NCBI GenBank assembly: GCA_023388965.1
Contig: JAEWFF010000056.1
Coordinates: 1 to 64,000 of the forward strand
From: Pseudomonadota bacterium
Lineage (GTDB): Bacteria; Pseudomonadota; Alphaproteobacteria; Rhizobiales; Methylopilaceae
Length of the DNA stretch: 64,000 nt
Direction of reading: 5' to 3'
In this document: piece by piece, positions 32,217-40,251 of the stretch
Numbering within the stretch: position 1 is the stretch's first letter
How the letters are laid out: each line of letters starts with the position of its first letter
Made by a program: the position numbers and the translations under genes
Notes under the pieces: generated by a model
The model's input: only the letters and a program-made list of their open reading frames with translations
The model's database searches: none
Told to the model about the DNA's origin: nothing

Positions 32217-34367
32217 GTGGAAATCGAATTGATCGGCTGGCTGAGGCGTTTCAACACGCAGCTTCCTCTGGGTCTCGCGGCACGCTTCACGCTGTTCGTC
32301 GCCGCGCTGCTGCTTGTTCTGACCGCGGCTTTCGTCTTCATCAACAATCGTGCAGCCGAACGCGCGGCCGAAACGGCCTTCGAGGAAAGTGCCGACAATA
32401 TCCTGGCGCTCGTCGCGAGCCTCGCCAGCGATCTGCCGGCGGACCGGCGGCTGTCGGACCTTCAATCGGTGCTCGACCGCATCGCCGCCGCAAACCCCAA
32501 TACGCGTTATGCCTATGCCATCGGAGTCGACCGCCTCGGGGCGCAGGTGGCGAACGATCCGGACAGCGTGCGCAACGATCCCATCGCCTCCATCGCACTG
32601 ATGGATGCGGTCAGTTCCGGCCTGTCGTCCTATCGCCGGGGTGACGGCATTCTTCACATCGCCGCGCCGATAAAGGTCGATGCCCGGATGATCGGCGTTG
32701 CCCGCGTCGGCGTGTCGGCCGCGCTGATGGAAGAGGCCATTTCCACGGCTGTCAGCCGGAACCTCATTCTCGCGCTTGCGTTCATCGCCCTCGCGCTTCC
32801 GCTGTCGGCCCTTGCCATCAACCAGCTGATGGCGCCGGTGCGCCGTCTGACCTTAGCGACGCGCCGCCTTGCCGCCGGCGATTTTTCCGTCTCGGTCCCG
32901 GAATCGCGTAACGACGAGCTCGGCGAGCTGTCACGCTCGTTCGTTGCGATGACGAAGAGCATCGTCAACAGCTTCGAGGCGGTGCAGAAACTGACCCTGA
33001 CCGACGGTGCTTCGGGGCTCGCCAACCGCGAGCAGATGCGCCGCCATGTCAACGATGCGCTGGAGCGCGGCGAAAGCACGGCCGTGCTTATCGTCGATAT
33101 CGACCGCCTCAAACGCGTCAACGAGGCGCTCGGCATCGATGTCGGCGATAACGCCATCATCGCCATCGCCGACCGGCTCAAGACGGCTTCCGTGGATTTC
33201 CGCGACGGCTATCTGCACGACAATCCGGACCTTGACTGCGATGTGCTTCTGGCGCGGCTCGGCGGCGACGAATTCGGCTTCGTACTGACATCGGTGGCAA
33301 GCGAGGAAACGGCCGCGCAGCTTGCCTCAAGACTGCTCAGCGCGCTTTCGCGCCCGTTCGATGTCGCCGGCCATTCGGTGTCGGTGACGGGATCGATCGG
33401 CATTTCGATCTCGCCGGAGGACGGCAGCGATTTCGCGACGCTTCTGCGCAGCGCCGCAAACGGCCTGGCCGAGGCCAAGACATCGGGCCGCGACACATTC
33501 AAATATGCCCGGCGGGACGTGAATTCCTATGCGTACCGGCGCCTCGTCATCGAGCAGGAACTGCGGCTCGCGCGCGAGCGCAATGAACTCGAAGTCTATT
33601 ACCAGCCGCAGGTGGCGTTGGCGGACGGGGCGATCGTCGGTGCCGAGGCGCTGGTGCGCTGGCGCCATCCGACGCGCGGTCTGGTGCCGCCGGGGGATTT
33701 CATCGAGATCGCCGAAGAGGTCGGCCTGCTCGACGATATAGGTACATTCGTGCTGATCGAGACATGCCGGCAGAACAGCGTCTGGCATCTGAAAGGCATG
33801 ACGCCGAGAATATCGGTCAATGTGTCGGCCTCGCAGTGCCAGCGGCCCGATTTTGCCGCAAGCGCGCTCAGGATCATCGCCAATGCCGGCATTCCGCCGT
33901 CCTCGATAGAGATCGAAATCACCGAAACCGTCGCCATGCGCGACCCGCGCACGACGGCGCGCGATCTGGCGCCGCTGCGCGCGGCCGGCGTGCGGCTCGC
34001 CATCGACGATTTCGGCACCGGATATTCGAACCTTGCATCGCTGACGCGCATGCCGGTCGATGTGCTGAAGATCGACCGCAGTTTCGTGTCCGAATGCGTA
34101 CGCGACGGATCTGCGCGTGTTGTCGTCGCCACCATACTGACGATGACGCAGAATCTCGGCTTCGAGACGGTGGCCGAAGGGGTCGAGAGCGCGGCGCAGC
34201 GCGAATTCCTGCTCGCGCAGGGCTGCACCCACGCGCAGGGCTATCTGTTCGGAAAACCGATGAAGGCCGCGGAGTTCGAGGCGCTGTATCTGGCGCGGCG
34301 GCGCGCCGATGCACGGGAACTGCTCGGCCAGGTGCGGCGCAAGGCCGGCGGCCGCGTCGGCGTCTGA
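32217..34367 (+). CDS. membrane-bound GGDEF-EAL protein (c-di-GMP synthesis/hydrolysis)
   Basis: The 716-residue protein has a transmembrane segment near 20-40 (FTLFVAALLLVLTAAFVFI), a periplasmic sensor region, a second segment near 184-204, a HAMP linker, a GGDEF domain with RLGGDEFGFVL and an EAL domain with GAEALVRWRHP, DDFGTGYSNL and EGVES. Both active-site motifs are intact, so it could make and degrade c-di-GMP. The start is unclear: GTG 32217, TTG 32190 or TTG 32229, none with a strong ribosome site. A perfect CtrA-type box lies about 100 nt upstream, and pilus genes follow on the other strand. Confidence 0.92.
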   Translation: MEIELIGWLRRFNTQLPLGLAARFTLFVAALLLVLTAAFVFINNRAAERAAETAFEESADNILALVASLASDLPADRRLSDLQSVLDRIAAANPNTRYAYAIGVDRLGAQVANDPDSVRNDPIASIALMDAVSSGLSSYRRGDGILHIAAPIKVDARMIGVARVGVSAALMEEAISTAVSRNLILALAFIALALPLSALAINQLMAPVRRLTLATRRLAAGDFSVSVPESRNDELGELSRSFVAMTKSIVNSFEAVQKLTLTDGASGLANREQMRRHVNDALERGESTAVLIVDIDRLKRVNEALGIDVGDNAIIAIADRLKTASVDFRDGYLHDNPDLDCDVLLARLGGDEFGFVLTSVASEETAAQLASRLLSALSRPFDVAGHSVSVTGSIGISISPEDGSDFATLLRSAANGLAEAKTSGRDTFKYARRDVNSYAYRRLVIEQELRLARERNELEVYYQPQVALADGAIVGAEALVRWRHPTRGLVPPGDFIEIAEEVGLLDDIGTFVLIETCRQNSVWHLKGMTPRISVNVSASQCQRPDFAASALRIIANAGIPPSSIEIEITETVAMRDPRTTARDLAPLRAAGVRLAIDDFGTGYSNLASLTRMPVDVLKIDRSFVSECVRDGSARVVVATILTMTQNLGFETVAEGVESAAQREFLLAQGCTHAQGYLFGKPMKAAEFEALYLARRRADARELLGQVRRKAGGRVGV

Positions 34368-34373
34368 AAACTA

Positions 34374-34937
34374 TCAGAAACCGGAGGCGGTGACGGGCGC
34401 GCCCCAACGCGGCGCCATATAGGTCGTCGACTGCATGTCGAACGAATTGCGCCCGAGCCGTTCTCCGAGAAAGCCGACGAATTTCAGATTGTAGGTATAA
34501 TCGACCGTGGTGCGGACCACGGTCGGAACCGGCGGCACATAGGGCGTGTCCACGTCCTTGCTGCTGGCGGCCGGCTTGCCCGACGGTGTGTAGGACCAGT
34601 CGATCACATATTTGCCGGGCGTCTTGGTGCTCTCGCGTATGCTCTCGACCGTGACGGTCAGAACCGAGGCGTCGAACGGATAGGGATACATCACCGACCG
34701 CGCGGCCTGCACGATGGTTGCGAGCTGGGATGTCGTGACGCTGTCGCCCTGGCTGACGAAATCGCTGATCGTGCGCGACAGAAGCGAGGTCTTCGTCTTC
34801 ACGTCGATGGCCCGCGCCATATCGAACCCGCCGAGCAGAAGCAGCAGGATCAGGGGCAGCAGCATCGCGAATTCGACCGCCGAGACGGCACTGTCGTCCC
34901 GCTGGAATTTCCGTAGTGCGATGCGCGGATGGATCAC
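34374..34937 (-). CDS. TadE/TadG-like pilus assembly protein
   Basis: The 187-residue protein has the TadE-type N-terminus RDDSAVSAVEFAMLLPLILLLLLGGFDM, a short basic head followed by Glu and a single hydrophobic helix, as in minor pseudopilins of Flp pili. The start is taken as GTG 34937, which has TAGGAG upstream and lies 10 nt after the stop of the neighbouring TadE-like gene; the open frame further upstream overlaps that gene in another frame and is rejected. The C-terminal half (residues 70-187) carries a Pro- and Tyr-rich region. It would be processed by CpaA. Confidence 0.85.
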   Translation of the reverse strand: MIHPRIALRKFQRDDSAVSAVEFAMLLPLILLLLLGGFDMARAIDVKTKTSLLSRTISDFVSQGDSVTTSQLATIVQAARSVMYPYPFDASVLTVTVESIRESTKTPGKYVIDWSYTPSGKPAASSKDVDTPYVPPVPTVVRTTVDYTYNLKFVGFLGERLGRNSFDMQSTTYMAPRWGAPVTASGF

Positions 34938-34947
34938 GGCGGCGCTC

Positions 34948-35484
34948 CTAATAGGGCTCGCTGCGGAACGCGGCAATTGCCACCAGGGTCTGCTTCTTTC
35001 GGAGATCTTCGAGATTGATACCGAACGGCCAGTCATAGGCGACGCGGACCAGCACCACATCCTCGGCATTGCCCGGCACATAGCATGAGGACGGCGGCGG
35101 GGGATCGAGCCGGAAGCAATCGGCATTGATGAAGCCGTCCGGATCGGCGCCGGCGAAATCGGAAAAGGCCTGCACCTGGATCATGAGCTTGTCGCAATCG
35201 AACATGATGGCGCTGCCGTTGCACAAAGCGCTGCGGAACCCTTCGACGCCGGTGCCGGCCATCTGCAATTGTCCCGTCATCAGGCCCCGCGCGGCATCCG
35301 ATGTCATGGTCTGGAGCGCCTGGCTGGCGAAGATGACCAGCGATGTCTGAACGATGGCGAACAGCAGCGCGAAGAAGGGGAACGCGACGAGCGCGAATTC
35401 CACGGCGCTGCCGCGCTCGTCGGCGCGGAACCTAGCGAGGAGGGCGATGAAACGGGAATGTAGTGCTTCGCGGTGCCGCGTCAT
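34948..35484 (-). CDS. TadE-like minor pseudopilin
   Basis: The 178-residue protein has the TadE signature RADERGSAVEFALVAFPFFALLFAIVQ near residues 20-48. The C-terminal part contains five cysteines (for example LCNGSAIMFDCDK and ADCFR...SSCY) that may form disulfides in the periplasm. It starts at ATG 35484 about 90 nt downstream of a perfect CtrA-type box with an appropriate -10. With the next gene it forms a two-gene unit that faces the GGDEF-EAL gene. It probably initiates or stabilises Flp pilus assembly. Confidence 0.87.
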   Translation of the reverse strand: MTRHREALHSRFIALLARFRADERGSAVEFALVAFPFFALLFAIVQTSLVIFASQALQTMTSDAARGLMTGQLQMAGTGVEGFRSALCNGSAIMFDCDKLMIQVQAFSDFAGADPDGFINADCFRLDPPPPSSCYVPGNAEDVVLVRVAYDWPFGINLEDLRKKQTLVAIAAFRSEPY

Positions 35485-35559
35485 GTTCCCAGCGTCCGGG
35501 GCGATCTCCCGTTCGCCCTAGCACGCAAATGCTTGCGGCGCCGTTAGCGCGAATGGCGC

Positions 35560-35587
35560 ATGATACGTACGGTTAATGAAGGGTTAA
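35560..35587 (-). promoter_or_regulatory. perfect CtrA-type box and -10 upstream of the TadE pair
   Basis: TTAATGAAGGGTTAA (35573-35587, plus strand) is a perfect TTAA-N7-TTAA. On the minus strand TATCAT lies at 35565-35560, five of six matches to the -10 consensus, and a 17-nt spacer places the -35 within the box. The outer edge of the box contains the stop codon of the upstream secretin-N-domain gene. CtrA control of the TadE pair is inference, consistent with CtrA control of Flp pilus genes in Caulobacter. Confidence 0.65.
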
Positions 35588-36108
35588 CGCTTGCTGGCGA
35601 GATCGTTGCGGCCGCCGATCTGGCCCGACGTGCCGCCGAAATATTCCGGCGTGTCGCCGAGCGTCACGGTCGGTTCGCATTGCGGGATGCAGGACCATGT
35701 CTCACGGGCCGTGCCGCGAAGAACGGTCAGCGTCCTGGCGCGCGGGGCACTGACATGGATCGTCATGTCGTGCAGGATCTCGCCGTCGCGACCGAGAGCC
35801 AGCATGTTCGTCGTGCCATAGCTCTTGCCGGTAATGACGGCGAAGCTGCCCGCCCGCGGCTGCGTGACATCGGCGATGGCGGGATTGCCGAGCGCGAGCG
35901 TGTCCGTGCCGGCGGGAATACGCACGACGGAAGCGAGATCGAGTTCGACGGAGACGCTTTCGGTGATGTGCGCGCTGGCGGCCGGCGGCTCGCCCAGAGG
36001 CTCGGGCATGGGCGGAAGTTCGGCCGGCTGTTCCTCGGCCGCCGCAAGAGATGTCGTGGCGGCAAGCCAGGCGGCCATGAGAACAAGAGAGCCGCGAACG
36101 AAAATCAT
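35584..36108 (-). CDS. stand-alone secretin N-terminal domain protein (CpaC N-domain-like)
   Basis: The 174-residue secreted protein has a Sec signal (MIFVRGSLVLMAAWLAATTS) and a domain resembling the N-terminal pilus-assembly domain of CpaC: VELDLASVVRIPAGTDTLALGNPAIADV, VITGKSYGTTNMLALGRDG and MTIHVSAP. No secretin core follows. CpaC in this window starts with the same arrangement (VVDLPANAAEVLVADPKIANAV), so this is a partial paralogue. ATG 36108 fits AGGTG spacing; ATG 36114 is possible. It is transcribed divergently from flp and ends in the CtrA box of the TadE unit. Role: perhaps pilotin-like or gate-modulating. Confidence 0.8.
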   Translation of the reverse strand: MIFVRGSLVLMAAWLAATTSLAAAEEQPAELPPMPEPLGEPPAASAHITESVSVELDLASVVRIPAGTDTLALGNPAIADVTQPRAGSFAVITGKSYGTTNMLALGRDGEILHDMTIHVSAPRARTLTVLRGTARETWSCIPQCEPTVTLGDTPEYFGGTSGQIGGRNDLASKR

Positions 36109-36427
36109 AACCATACACCTGTCGTCGGTCGCCGATACCGCCAACAGTGATGCGCGAGGAAGGTGAATGAATCTCTAACGCCGCCGACAGCGCGCGCCGG
36201 CGGGCCGCGCGGCGTAATCGCGTGAAATTCCAAGACGAATCCGCTCGAAACCTCTTCGCCGGGCCGGCATCGGCACCCATAAGTATCTGGAAGCCTTCCC
36301 GAACCGCGGAAATGCGGGGCATTGGATTAATATTGTAGCAACACGGATATGGCAGGTTCGCCGCAGGTTTCGAGGGGGGAAACTCGACACCGTTTCCGAA
36401 CGCCCCACTGCTGTCAGGAGCACTACA
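36109..36427. other. 319-nt control region between the secretin-N-domain gene and flp
   Basis: The region carries the divergent promoters. No perfect TTAA-N7-TTAA is present; GGATTAATATTG near 36333 offers a single TTAA half-site. The ribosome site CAGGAGC is at 36416-36422, just before the flp ATG at 36428. No hairpin, repeat family member or open frame with family features was found. Confidence 0.5.
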
Positions 36428-36613
36428 ATGTCACTGTTCACTCGTTTTCTGAAGGACGAGTCCGGCGCGACCGCGATCGAATACGCGCTCATCGCCGCCA
36501 TCGTCGGCCTTGGCCTCATTTTTGCGCTCACCACTCTGACGGGTGATATCAAGGACGCATTCAACGGGATCGGCAACGCTCTCACGACCGCGACCTCGGA
36601 TACGGGCGGCTAA
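36428..36613 (+). CDS. Flp family type IVb pilin
   Basis: This 61-residue major pilin precursor has a short basic leader and the processing region LKDESGATAIEYALIAAIVGLGLI with the conserved Gly-Ala and the Glu-Tyr pair of Flp pilins. The mature pilin would begin at the ATAIEY part and is almost one hydrophobic helix. A strong terminator follows directly, so flp can be expressed at higher levels than the downstream assembly genes. Confidence 0.95.
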   Translation: MSLFTRFLKDESGATAIEYALIAAIVGLGLIFALTTLTGDIKDAFNGIGNALTTATSDTGG

Positions 36614-36641
36614 TCCTCAAGCTGAACTTGCATCCAACGAG

Positions 36642-36673
36642 AGCCGCCCTTCGGGGCGGCTTTTCGCTTTTTT
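36642..36673 (+). terminator. terminator after flp
   Basis: AGCCGCCC (36642-36649) pairs with GGGCGGCT (36654-36661) around a TTCG tetraloop, then TTTCGCTTTTTT. It is a canonical intrinsic terminator that isolates pilin from the cpa genes. Confidence 0.88.
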
Positions 36674-36699
36674 AAGACGCGGCACTGTCTGATGCGGTC

Positions 36700-37209
36700 A
36701 TGAGCGCAGGCATCATCCTTCTCGGCACGGTCGCCATTCTTCTCACCGCGGCGGCACTGTCCGATCTTCTGACGATGAAGATTCCCAACTGGCTGTCGCT
36801 TGCCATGGCCGGTCTGTTTCCGGTCGCGGCGCTGATCGCCGGTTTCGACATGGCGACGATCGGCTCGCACTTTCTTGCCGGCGCCGGCGTTCTTGCCGTC
36901 TGCTTCGCTTTGTTCGCTCTCGGATGGATCGGCGGCGGAGACGCCAAGCTCGCGGCCGCCATCGCCGTATGGACCGGCCCGTTCCTGCCTCTTCTCGAAT
37001 GGAGCATTCTGGCCGCCGTGTTCGGTGGAATCCTGACGCTCGCCATTCTGGTAACGCGAATGTTTACCCTTCCGGTCATGCTCGCCGGCCGGCCCTGGAT
37101 CGCGCGCCTGCACGATCCGAAGACGGGAATCCCTTACGGGGTGGCGCTTGCGGCCGCCGCTCTCGCCGTGTTTCCCGAGCTGGATGTATTCACGCGCCTA
37201 GCGGCTTGA
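36700..37209 (+). CDS. cpaA: prepilin peptidase CpaA/TadV
   Basis: The 169-residue polytopic membrane protease has the two catalytic aspartates in SDLLTMKIPNWLS (near 24) and GGGDAKLAAAIAVW (near 86), as in A24 peptidases. It removes the leader from Flp and TadE-type pilins. It begins 86 nt after flp behind a terminator; a partial read-through or its own promoter would be needed. No methyltransferase domain is present, normal for the CpaA subgroup. Confidence 0.92.
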   Translation: MSAGIILLGTVAILLTAAALSDLLTMKIPNWLSLAMAGLFPVAALIAGFDMATIGSHFLAGAGVLAVCFALFALGWIGGGDAKLAAAIAVWTGPFLPLLEWSILAAVFGGILTLAILVTRMFTLPVMLAGRPWIARLHDPKTGIPYGVALAAAALAVFPELDVFTRLAA

Positions 37210-37238
37210 GCCCGCTTCCGAAAATCAATTACTCCCGA

Positions 37239-37253
37239 TTAACCATACATTGA
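37239..37253 (+). promoter_or_regulatory. near-consensus CtrA-type site upstream of cpaB
   Basis: TTAACCATACATTGA (37239-37253) is TTAA-N7-TTGA, one mismatch from the full consensus, and includes TTAACCAT, a shorter CtrA-associated motif described in Caulobacter. It lies about 70 nt before the cpaB ATG in the only long spacer within the cpa genes. A matching -10 was not obvious. Confidence 0.4.
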
Positions 37254-37321
37254 CGTTTCTTGCCTCAAATGCCTGTCACGGTATCCCAAATGCGGGAGTG
37301 CCGCGTCTGAGGTAACCGCGT

Positions 37322-38110
37322 ATGAGATTTGCCCGCATCGCAGTTCTGGCTATCGCGCTTCTCGCGGGCGTGACTGCGGCGGTTCTCGTCAGCGGTGGCG
37401 ACGATGCTCCGCCTCCGCCTCAGGTCGTCGAGAAAGCTCCGACATCCGAAGTCCTGGTCGCCAATGTCGATATCCCGATGGGGCAGGTGATTACATCGGA
37501 TGCGCTTGCATGGCGTTCCTGGCCGGAAAGCGGCACGGACGGCTTCATCACGAAATCCGGGCAGCCGGACGCGCTGGATGACGTTGCCGGCGCGATTGCG
37601 CGCCAGCCGATTGCCAGCGGCGAGCCCATTCGTGCGCAGAAGATCGTGAAGGCCGACGGCTCGGGCTTCATGGCTGCCATCCTGCCGCAGGGCATGCGCG
37701 CGGTCGCGACCGAGATTTCCGCCGAGACCGGCGCGGGCGGCTTCATCCTGCCGAACGATCGCGTCGACGTCATCCTTACGCGCCGCGACGACAGCGGCGC
37801 TTCGGGCGAGAAATTCTCGAGCGAGACGATTCTCAGCAATGTACGCATTCTCGCCATCGACCAGCAGGTCTCGGAGAAGGACGGCGAGAAGGTCGTCATC
37901 GGCCGCACGGCGACTTTGGAACTGATGCCGCGGCAGGCGGAGATTCTGGCGCTCGCCCGCTCGCTCGGCACGATCTCGCTGGCGCTTCGCGCGCTGGTGG
38001 ACTCGACGGGCGCATTGGCGGGCGGCGGTCCTGAAGAGCGGTTTGGCAAAAGCGTCGGCGGCATGACGGTGATCCGTTACGGCCAGGCTTCAAGTTCGAT
38101 CGAGCGCTGA
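37322..38110 (+). CDS. cpaB: Flp pilus assembly protein CpaB
   Basis: The 262-residue periplasmic protein has an N-terminal membrane anchor (RFARIAVLAIALLAGVTAAVLV) and SAF and RcpC/CpaB domains (VLVANVDIPMGQVITSDAL, RQPIASGEPIRAQKIV, PNDRVDVILTRRD). It is thought to link the secretin to the inner-membrane platform. It starts the long gene chain cpaB-cpaC-cpaD-cpaE-cpaF-tadB-tadC with intergenic gaps of only a few bases. Confidence 0.93.
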   Translation: MRFARIAVLAIALLAGVTAAVLVSGGDDAPPPPQVVEKAPTSEVLVANVDIPMGQVITSDALAWRSWPESGTDGFITKSGQPDALDDVAGAIARQPIASGEPIRAQKIVKADGSGFMAAILPQGMRAVATEISAETGAGGFILPNDRVDVILTRRDDSGASGEKFSSETILSNVRILAIDQQVSEKDGEKVVIGRTATLELMPRQAEILALARSLGTISLALRALVDSTGALAGGGPEERFGKSVGGMTVIRYGQASSSIER

Positions 38111-38128
38111 GGCGCCGTGGGGAGTTCG

Positions 38129-39523
38129 ATGGTTGCGAGTGCGCTGCAAAACCTGACGCGAGCTTTGCTTGTGCTGACGCTCATGATCGTCGTGCAGCCG
38201 CAAGGCCTGCACGCCGCCGATCAGGGGTTCGGCGGCGGCCCGCGCGCGGTCGAACTCGGCATCGGAAAATCCTATGTCGTCGATCTGCCGGCGAATGCGG
38301 CCGAAGTTCTCGTTGCCGACCCGAAGATCGCCAACGCCGTCGTGCGCTCCGCACGCAAGGCCTATGTGATCGGCGTCGCGCTCGGCGATACAGACATCAT
38401 CTTCTTCGACGACGCCGGCCGACAGATCGAAAGCCTCGCCGTCTCGGTCGGGCGCGATATGTCGTCCATCCGCAACAATATCCGCGCATCCATGCCCGAT
38501 GCCGTCGTCGATGCCAGTGCCATCGGCGATTCCGTCATGCTGACGGGTTCGGTGCGCTCGCCGGCCGATGCTGCGACCGCAGCCGAGATCGCCGCCAATC
38601 TTGTGGGTAGTCCCGACAAGGTCGTGAACGCGATCGCCATCGAAAACCGCGATCAGGTGATGCTGAAAGTCTCTGTCGTCGAGATGAAGCGGGAAATCGG
38701 CAAGAAGTTCGGCGTCAACTGGGAGTTTACCAAGGCCGGTAACCCATCATTTGGCGCTATCTCATACCCGCAGGACTTAATCGGCAGCGGATGGGAGCGA
38801 CTTAATCCCTTGATGCCCGACGGTCTAGAACAGCTGCCAATGGGAGCGATCGGTGGCTCCTATGGCTGGGGGAGCAACCTGATCCGAGCGCAACTCCAAG
38901 CGATGGAGAGAAACGGGCTGGTACGAACTCTTGCGGAGCCGACGCTGCTGACCATCTCGGGCGAGAAAGCCGAGTTCTTGGCTGGCGGAGAGTTTCCAAT
39001 TCCGATCCAGTCGAAAGACGGGCTTACCGTTGATTACAAAGACTATGGCATTAGCCTTAGCTTCACTCCCGTCGTTCTCTCCAGCGGGCGCATCAGCTTG
39101 CAGATTGCAACTGGCGTTAGCGAAATTGACGCTGCGGTTGGAAATATTTGCTGCGGATTGAAAACTCGCAGAGCGACAACGACGGTTGAATTGCCTTCTG
39201 GCGGTGCGCTGTCAATCGCCGGCCTTCTTCAAGAGCGTAATGCTCAGTCATTACAGGGGCTACCCGGACTTATTAATCTTCCTGTCCTCGGTTCGCTATT
39301 TCGCAGCCGCGATTTCCAGCGCGGTCAGAGCGAACTTGTAATCATCGTGACGCCCTATATCGCCAAGCATGCGCCCCGCGACAAGCTTGCGCGCCCGGAC
39401 GACGGATTCAGCACGCCGGACGACGCCAACGCCATCCTTCTCGGCCAGTTCAATCGTATTTACGCTCCGGCTCTGGCCCCCAAAGGCCGTTACATGGGCC
39501 CCATCGGCCATATCGTGGAATAG
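38129..39523 (+). CDS. cpaC: Flp pilus secretin CpaC (RcpA)
   Basis: The 464-residue outer-membrane secretin has a signal peptide, an N-terminal pilus-assembly domain (VELGIGKSYVVDLPANAAEV), a BON-like segment (VVDASAIGDSVMLTGSV) and the secretin core (RTLAEPTLLTISGEKAEFLAGGE, ELVIIVTPYIAKH). ATG 38129 has GGGGAG in good position; GTG 38117 is in frame upstream. Codon use and GC content change abruptly in the core (about 38725-39340, residues 199-404), with TTA and CTA leucine codons and a lower GC, suggesting an imported or exchanged segment; the frame stays open. Confidence 0.93.
   Translation: MVASALQNLTRALLVLTLMIVVQPQGLHAADQGFGGGPRAVELGIGKSYVVDLPANAAEVLVADPKIANAVVRSARKAYVIGVALGDTDIIFFDDAGRQIESLAVSVGRDMSSIRNNIRASMPDAVVDASAIGDSVMLTGSVRSPADAATAAEIAANLVGSPDKVVNAIAIENRDQVMLKVSVVEMKREIGKKFGVNWEFTKAGNPSFGAISYPQDLIGSGWERLNPLMPDGLEQLPMGAIGGSYGWGSNLIRAQLQAMERNGLVRTLAEPTLLTISGEKAEFLAGGEFPIPIQSKDGLTVDYKDYGISLSFTPVVLSSGRISLQIATGVSEIDAAVGNICCGLKTRRATTTVELPSGGALSIAGLLQERNAQSLQGLPGLINLPVLGSLFRSRDFQRGQSELVIIVTPYIAKHAPRDKLARPDDGFSTPDDANAILLGQFNRIYAPALAPKGRYMGPIGHIVE
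38725..39340 (+). other. compositionally atypical segment within cpaC (probable recombination mosaic)
   Basis: Nine successive 60-nt lines from 38761 to 39300 average about 55% GC by hand count (range about 47-62%), versus 62-67% in three lines sampled around them. Leucine codons TTA (twice) and CTA (twice) occur here and are avoided in the flanks. Boundaries are approximate: the left change is near GTCAACTGGGAG (38719-38730) and the right near the GTCAGAGCGAACTTG stretch (39326-39340). The encoded residues form the secretin core. Confidence 0.65.
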
Positions 39524-39525
39524 AC

Positions 39526-40251
39526 ATGCGCGGGATCGGAATTCCTCTTCTAAAAATCGCCGCCCTGCCGGTGCTGGCGCTCGCGCTGTCCGCCTGCGCG
39601 GCGCCGCGACAGGGCGACGTCACCGGATCGCTTCCGGACAATGTCGCCTCGCAGCATCCGATCCATGTCACGCGCGGCATGGCGACGCTCGATCTTCTGC
39701 CCGGCGGCGGCCCCGGTGGTCTGACGGACCGGCAGGTTGCCGATCTTCAGGAATTCGGGCGCGACTGGCGCAAGCGTGGCCGCGGCCAGCTTGTCATCCA
39801 GGTACCGGTCGGTGGCGATCCCGTGACGGATCGCCAATCGGCGGCGGGCGAACGCGAAATGCGCCGTGCCCTCGCGGCAATGGGCATTTCCGGGCGTGCG
39901 GTGCGTACGGAACGTTATCCTGCAGATGGACCGGGGCATCTCGCGCCGGTGCGTCTCGAATTTCCGGTTCTCGAAGCCAGGCTGCCGCACGAATGCGGGC
40001 AGTGGCCGGAGGATGTCGCCTATGGCGATCCGGCGCGCAATTTCGAAAACCGCTCCTATCGCAATTTCGGTTGCGCCTATCAGCAGAACTTCGCGGCCCA
40101 GATCGAGGACCCCGAAGACCTGATCCGCCCGCGCGCGGAAACGCCGGCCAGCGCGACGCGCCGCGCCGATGTCATCCGCAAATTCGGCAAGGGCGAGCCC
40201 ACCGTCACGACCTATCCGAGCGAAAAGCTCGTGACCGGGGACAGCAATTGA
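39526..40251 (+). CDS. cpaD: CpaD family pilus assembly lipoprotein
   Basis: The 241-residue protein has a lipoprotein signal with lipobox LSAC (cleavage before Cys24) and the CpaD-type body: TLDLLPGGGPGGLTDRQVADL, an OmpA-like LVIQVPVGG pattern and CGQWPEDV followed by NFGCAYQQNFAAQIEDPEDLI. It is thought to assist the CpaC secretin in the outer membrane. Its stop overlaps the cpaE start by 1 nt (TGATG). Confidence 0.9.
   Translation: MRGIGIPLLKIAALPVLALALSACAAPRQGDVTGSLPDNVASQHPIHVTRGMATLDLLPGGGPGGLTDRQVADLQEFGRDWRKRGRGQLVIQVPVGGDPVTDRQSAAGEREMRRALAAMGISGRAVRTERYPADGPGHLAPVRLEFPVLEARLPHECGQWPEDVAYGDPARNFENRSYRNFGCAYQQNFAAQIEDPEDLIRPRAETPASATRRADVIRKFGKGEPTVTTYPSEKLVTGDSN

Noticed and set aside
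36338..36427. Sigma-54 promoter before flp (TGGCAG...)
   Set aside because: The -12 part does not match TTGC at the proper distance.
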